64,000 bases of DNA from contig CM060125.1 of NCBI GenBank assembly GCA_030522415.1, positions 27,855,167 to 27,919,166 on the forward strand, in the 5' to 3' direction. Positions 59,284 to 64,000 of this stretch are shown piece by piece. The DNA comes from Channallabes apus. Its lineage: Eukaryota; Chordata; Actinopteri; Siluriformes; Clariidae. Position 1 is the first letter of the stretch; every line of letters starts with the position of its first letter. The position numbers and the translations under genes are program-made. Under the pieces are notes generated by a model. It saw only the letters and a list, made by a program, of their open reading frames with translations. It was not told where the DNA came from and made no database searches.

Positions 59284-60046
59284 GTACAGAGTTATTACTG
59301 TAGTTATTTCTGCCAATATGAAATTGTGAAACAGAAGAGGAATGTGGAAAAGGCAGGTGGGAAAACAAATATAGGCAGAGGTAAGATAACGAAGATCCCA
59401 AAGGAGCAATGTTCTCAAATCGACATTTTAATGATGGAGGAAAATTGCAATGGAATTTAAATGTTTTGGAATGAAACATTAGTTTACATAATAATAATAA
59501 TCATCAATAATAATCATAAAAATAATAATCATCAGTGGAGTTGTGTGATGTGCGCAGGCATGAAACAGGGTTACTCTTACTTGGCCTAATTTCACTTATA
59601 CAGCACAACACCAAATGTGAATGAAATATATTTACCTCGCCTGCCTCTGTCTTTTTTTTTCTCAGAAGTTCATAAGAAAAATGCAACTTGTCACATGACT
59701 GAGAAAATGCAAGAGTGGAACGCTTTCCAGGAATCAGACACCGTGTTTAAATATACATTGTTATGGGAGGCAGAAGTGCTCAATACATTTAAATCTGTGT
59801 GATGTAGAATAAATTAGAGGGCACGGGTGAGGTAGACAAACGTAAAGTATATAAAATGGACATGCTTTAAATTCTACGCTTATGTATATGAATACTCTCT
59901 CTCTCTCTCTCTCTGTTTCTCTCTGTTTCTAAATATTTATTGCTACTTCATTTGTATTTAGTTATTTTGTAATCCTACGTTATCTGAATGATAGTAGTTA
60001 TTATTTTTTTTTAATTATGTAAACATATGTATGCATGGTTATTTAC

Positions 60047-60092
<46 letters not shown>
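60047..60092 (+). repeat. (ATT)n microsatellite
   Basis: About 15 ATT units in a ccdc172 intron. Confidence 0.95.
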
Positions 60093-60395
60093 GTAGTGTG
60101 TTTATTTGTATTACATAACTATTTCTTTTTTATATGAATACATCAATACATACCAAACTGTAATAGCAGACCTGAACCACAAGAGGTCAAACTTTGACCA
60201 TATTTTCAAGTTTTTTTCTCCTGATTTGTTCAGCTAAATATTAATATAAACAAATATTTTATATATCTTTTTTTTTCCAGTATAGTCATTGATAAGCCTA
60301 CCACAACAAACAATGAGTGACAGTCATTATATATAAATATACAGTATATGTATGTATTATGTATTTTCTGTTTGACCCTGTTGTTAAACCCATAG

Positions 60396-60563
60396 AAGCG
60401 AATAAACAGAGAGGAGCAGCAGAGGAGCGAGAGAAGTTCATGAAAGCGATCAGAACCTTCAACAGTGACTATAACCTTCTGACAAAGAGGGATGTCGTGT
60501 TCGCGACTCAGACCAGAGCTAAACTCCAGAGTCTCGAGGAGGAAGCTGTGGCACTAACCACAG
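60396..60563 (+). CDS. ccdc172: ccdc172-like coiled-coil protein, internal exon C
   Basis: A 168-nt exon after acceptor acccatag and before donor ACAG|gtacat, phase 1 to phase 1. It encodes ANKQRGAAEEREKFMKAIRT then FNSDYNLLTKR and a helix ending EEEAVALTT. The run EEREKFMKAI-RTFNSDYNLLTKR matches human CCDC172 [23 protein letters not shown] (from memory) and is the strongest diagnostic block of this gene in the window. The frame is open upstream into AT-rich intron, so the 5' edge is set by the AG. A predicted long coiled coil continues through exons D and E without obvious membrane or enzymatic motifs. Confidence 0.85.
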
Positions 60564-60911
60564 GTACATCGATCCACGTCCTCACGGAGTTTACAGCTCA
60601 GCTTCTGCTAATTGAACTCGTTTTTTGGTCAGCAAGAAGTAAACGTCCAGTTCCAGGGTTACAGACCTGACTTCTGAACTCGTATTGAACTGTCTGCTCA
60701 CACTCGGTATACTGCACCTGGTCATGTGACCCTCCACAGAGCTTTTGATGTTTAGAAGTCAGATACTCATTTACACTTTATAGGCCCCACTGAATCCTCA
60801 ATTCTGATTAGTCAGAAAGTCTTGGCGTTTATAGAAGGATAGTTAAAGGTCAGAGCTTCAAACAGTTTATCATGTTTAAACATACAGTACTGCAGTCTCT
60901 TTATATCCTAG

Positions 60912-61013
60912 AGATCGAGAGGATGAAGCAAGAAAACCCCCAGCTCATCGCTTTGCGGGCAGAGCAGGAGTCTCTAACAGCAGAGCTCCAGGGGCTACGC
61001 TCACATTTAGCAG
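60912..61013 (+). CDS. ccdc172: ccdc172-like coiled-coil protein, internal exon D
   Basis: A 102-nt exon after acceptor atcctag and before donor GCAG|gtgaag, phase 1 to phase 1. It encodes EIERMKQENPQLIALRAEQE then SLTAELQGLRSHLA, a heptad-rich helix at the position of the CCDC172 segment with repeated Leu/Glu/Gln. The split codon G|AG gives Glu. It lies 348 bp after exon C and 90 bp before exon E. The longer open frame that runs through the following intron is a read-through and not the product. Confidence 0.8.
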
Positions 61014-61103
61014 GTGAAGAGGAAACCAGGATACTGTGTAAACCACCGCATTACTTTTTAACGTTCTATCTGAAACTTGATTCGATGTTGCACTTATGTA
61101 CAG

Positions 61104-61206
61104 ATTTGGAGAGGGAGCTTGAGGAGGCATTGGCTCTCACAGAGTCCCTGAAGGCTGAAAGGCAAGCAGCCATTCAGAAACCTCAGACAGACAGCACCTG
61201 CCTCAG
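61104..61206 (+). CDS. ccdc172: ccdc172-like coiled-coil protein, internal exon E
   Basis: A 103-nt exon after acceptor ttatgtacag and before a strong donor CTCAG|gtaaga, entering in phase 1 and leaving in phase 2. It encodes DLERELEEALALTESLKAER then QAAIQKPQTDSTCLR. The end matches human CCDC172 SEKPQNDTECLR (from memory). In the human protein about 45 more residues follow. I saw no exon for them between 61206 and 64000, so the last exon is probably beyond the window or was missed. A truncated SINE sits 170 bp downstream in the next intron. Confidence 0.85.
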
Positions 61207-61375
61207 GTAAGACAATGTAAAAGCCAGTGTAAGCGCTGGAGTGTACTGAAAAGCAGCAGTCAATACATCAAAAACCCATCACAGTGTAGATGCCACTTAT
61301 TTACCTTTCCTTTCAATAAGTTCATAGAACACCAGGCCCATCCATTTAATTAAGCCTTTGATATATATATATATA

Positions 61376-61714
61376 CCTCCAGGGTCTGGGTTCGATTCCC
61401 CGGCCAGGCTCAATTCCTGTCTCTGTGGGCATGGAGTTTGCATGTTCTCCCCGTGCTTGGTGGGTTTCCTCCGGGTACTCCGGTTTCCTCCCACAGTCCA
61501 AAGACATGCAGGTTAGGCTAATTGGCGTTCCCAAAAATGGCCATAGTGTGTGATTGGGTGTGTGTGTACAGTATGTGTGTGTGCCCTGCGATGGATTGGC
61601 ACCCTGTCCAGGGTGTAGCCCGCCTAGTGCACAAAGTCTCCTGGGATAGGCTCCAGGTCCCCCGCGACCCTGAACACAGGAGTAAGCGGTATAGAAAATG
61701 AATGAATGAATGAA
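61376..61714 (+). mobile_element. 5'-truncated SINE copy
   Basis: Begins inside the tRNA-like head at CCTCCAGGGTCTGGGTTCG after a (TA)n run and ends in (GAAT)n. It lies 170 bp after ccdc172 exon E. Confidence 0.85.
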
Positions 61715-62499
61715 TATTAGCTATGTTTTCTGATGCAGAGTCAGGCAAATGGACAATCCCCCCCCTTCGCTTTACAACAATGTCTGGTTGGTATATCATG
61801 TCCTCTAGGATAGGAATCAATAGGTAGCGTGTCTCTGGCAGGAAGCTTCGCTCCCGCAGCTGTGTAAATCATACGTACGACCATCGATGTTCGCACAAAT
61901 TTCTCTCATTAACATCAAGCCAGCTTAGAGCCCTGTGATGGGCTGAAGATGCAGCTGGTGCAACTGTTCCTCTTCAGCGTAATCATAAATCACTCTCCAA
62001 TGGCTGTTGCTGCATGCACCGGCTATCGATTGTGTGAAATCAAATGCTGATGAAAAAGACTTGGGTTGAATGAAAATGATTGCGATTGGATCAGGAGGAA
62101 TAGACTACCTTAGCATCAATCTCATTGTTCTATCTGAGTGAACGCAAAAGAGCAACACTTTTCCTGCTGGGACACATCCTAGCGGAAACCCTTAAGGTTG
62201 TGTGATGATAATGATGATGATGTCATCGAATAGCGGGAGAAGATTGCGATATCACACAGATGTTGGGATAACTTCAAATGAATGATCACAATGAAACGTT
62301 GCAAATCCAACTGCGAAGCATTTGTTCCTTACTGTTCAGGAATCCTGATCGGAGAAACGATGTCGATGAACTTGATTTGCATGGATGAACGGACTGTGGC
62401 GAGGGTTTCATGTGTGCTCTCGTTATTGAACGCAGCCTCATGTCTTTTATGTGTCTCTTATAGAGACGAGGATTTACTTATTTATTTTTAAAATTTTTG
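61715..62499. other. No gene seen
   Basis: Downstream of ccdc172 exon E. Unique sequence; no last exon recognised. Confidence 0.5.
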
Positions 62500-62862
62500 T
62501 TTGTCCTGTCCCGATGAAGAATAATCCTAATTTCGGAAAATCCTCAACAAAACAGAGTTCACAGTCCAATACTGTGGAAAACAGCTCTGAGACAAAATGG
62601 CGCCTGGGATTCCTCTCGCAATTTAAAGGCACAGAGACAACACTGTTAAATTTCACTGCGAGAATGAAATTGGTCACAGGATGGCAGTGTGGGGAAATGG
62701 GACAGAGATTTAGTCAAGTAAATTGGTGCAGTATGCGTTGCATTGTATATGCATGTCAAAGGCGTACAAGATTCACTTTGTCGGACTTGAGAACAAATAG
62801 GACTTATGGATTTGCTCCCAGAACAGAACTTGTTTATAAGTCAGGGACTACCTGTATTAAAT
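62500..62862 (+). repeat. Dispersed repeat copy 2 (family also at 80)
   Basis: AATAATCCTAATTTCGGAAA, GAGACAAAATGGCGCC and TTTATAAGTCAGGGACTACC match the reverse complement of copy 1 in order. Confidence 0.6.
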
Positions 62863-63815
62863 AACATTTGAAGGTGAAAAATCTGATATTTCTCACGACT
62901 TAAGAAATTCACATCCTACATACTGTACTGTAGCTTTGCTTATTAATAGGACTATAGAGATGCACATGTATTAAAACTACGATTTAATAATAATCTTACA
63001 GCTCTTTGAATTATTTTCAGGCTTGTGTTTTATTCTTTCTGAAAGTAACAAAACGAAATATGTAACACGACACTGTGGCATCATTTGACATTTTTTAATT
63101 CTCCTGTGTGTGTGTGTTTTTTTTAAACGAACACGGCAACACAATTCACTTGAACGTAACCTGTAACCCTTTCAGTGGATTTAAGTATCGCACAACACGC
63201 AGAACAACTGAAATGTGTGTTATGTTAGCGCTGTCTGTGAGGACTCCATTTTTGAAGAAGTAAAAAAAAGTCGTGTTATTTTTAAAGAATACGACCTTCA
63301 GTACGTCATCAGCTGTCAGCCTGGTTCTATTTCCATCTACAATATGTGACACTGTGCTTAGCGGTACTCCACGTTCCACACTACTGCATGGTGCTGAAAG
63401 GTATCCGCGTGACATTCGGGCCAGAGGGGGATCCGTGCTTTGTTAACCCCCACAGTGGTATATCTGCCTCTAATTGAATGGCAGCACCCACTGGTGCTCT
63501 GCTTAGTAATGCTGGTGATTGCGTTCATACTGTCTTGATGAACACACCGTCTTCCTGCTTGTCTGTTTTTCTTACTGACACTTCTGCTTCAGCTCCAGCA
63601 TCACCATCACTATTCAGGTCCGCTTCTCTTAAAACAGAGAGACTATATCGTGTAGTATGTGCTGTTTTACTCGAGCTTGCACATCTCAATGAAGTCTTTT
63701 TATTCAGGCAGACATTGATTGTGATGGTTTTTGCATCTGAGTATGACAATACTTATTTATTGTTTAATATTACAGTACAGTAATAAATGAATAAACACTG
63801 TATGTAAAGTGATAT
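62863..63815. other. No gene seen
   Basis: AT-rich sequence without recognised exon or repeat. Two overlapping frames at 63478-63783 and 63525-63749 have no known similarity. Confidence 0.5.
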
Positions 63816-64000
63816 TTATTCATTTTCTATACCGCTTAATCCTGTGTTCAGGGTCGCGGGGGACCTGGAGCCTATCCCAGGAGACTTCGGGCACTAGGCG
63901 GGGTACACCCTGGACAGTGTGCCAATCCATCGCAGGGCACACACACATACACATACACAAACACCCAATCACACACTATGGTCAATTTGCGAACGCCAAT
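63816..64000 (-). mobile_element. SINE copy cut by the window end
   Basis: Starts TTATTCATTTTCTATACC and follows the SINE body up to the last base; the head lies beyond 64000. Confidence 0.85.

Noticed and set aside
1..64000. CRISPR arrays, operons, bacterial insertion sequences
   Set aside because: Introns, SINEs and vertebrate gene exons show nuclear animal DNA. Periodic repeats seen are microsatellites or degenerate minisatellites, not spacer arrays.

Overview
The window is nuclear DNA from a ray-finned fish, most likely a teleost and possibly an otophysan such as a catfish (low confidence on the lineage). It is AT-rich, gene-poor and full of fish-type repeats: tRNA-derived SINEs, Tc1/mariner and hAT elements, and microsatellites. 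Two vertebrate genes are present in part. On the minus strand are the first three coding exons of a GDNF-family receptor alpha gene, gfra1 (exons at 43362-43323, 42565-42275 and 41165-41082). On the plus strand are five internal exons of a coiled-coil gene that matches ccdc172 (55492-61206). In mammals GFRA1 and CCDC172 are adjacent and transcribed away from each other, so the order seen here supports both calls.

Layout. Positions 1-41 kb are probably the long gfra1 intron or introns downstream of exon 3. They hold no exon I could recognise, only simple repeats, SINEs, Tc1/mariner and hAT remnants, and several unique stretches that could be regulatory. 41-43.4 kb holds the gfra1 exons that encode the signal peptide and first cysteine-rich domain. 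43.4-44 kb is a CpG-rich, simple-repeat-rich candidate promoter. 44-55.4 kb is the intergenic region (or ccdc172 intron 1), crowded with nested repeats. 55.5-61.2 kb carries ccdc172 exons. 61.2-64 kb holds repeats and unassigned sequence. The gfra1 3' exons and the ccdc172 first and last exons were not found.

The most striking object is a very young 4.7-kb Ty3/gypsy chromovirus-type LTR retrotransposon of the Tf1/sushi kind (49551-54235). Its 406-bp LTRs look identical and are flanked by a 5-bp target duplication, GAAAG. Its replication signals can be read directly. The primer-binding site is not complementary to a tRNA but to 11 bases inside the LTR, 29 nt downstream of a TATA-like box, which is the self-priming arrangement. 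The gag and pol frames overlap with a G_GGA_AAC slippery heptamer followed by a predicted H-type pseudoknot. The pol frame is open throughout, but an in-frame internal deletion removes the end of the integrase core, including the position of the catalytic glutamate, so this copy should be unable to integrate on its own.

Other notable points are a 466-bp hAT MITE with a perfect 8-bp duplication sitting 29 bp upstream of a ccdc172 exon; a three-level nest (GC-rich insert inside a hAT element inside a Tc1 fold-back) at 22.7-24.2 kb; a 188-bp MITE with perfect 16-bp terminal repeats; and a large excess of the word TACTGTA/TACAGTA across the window.
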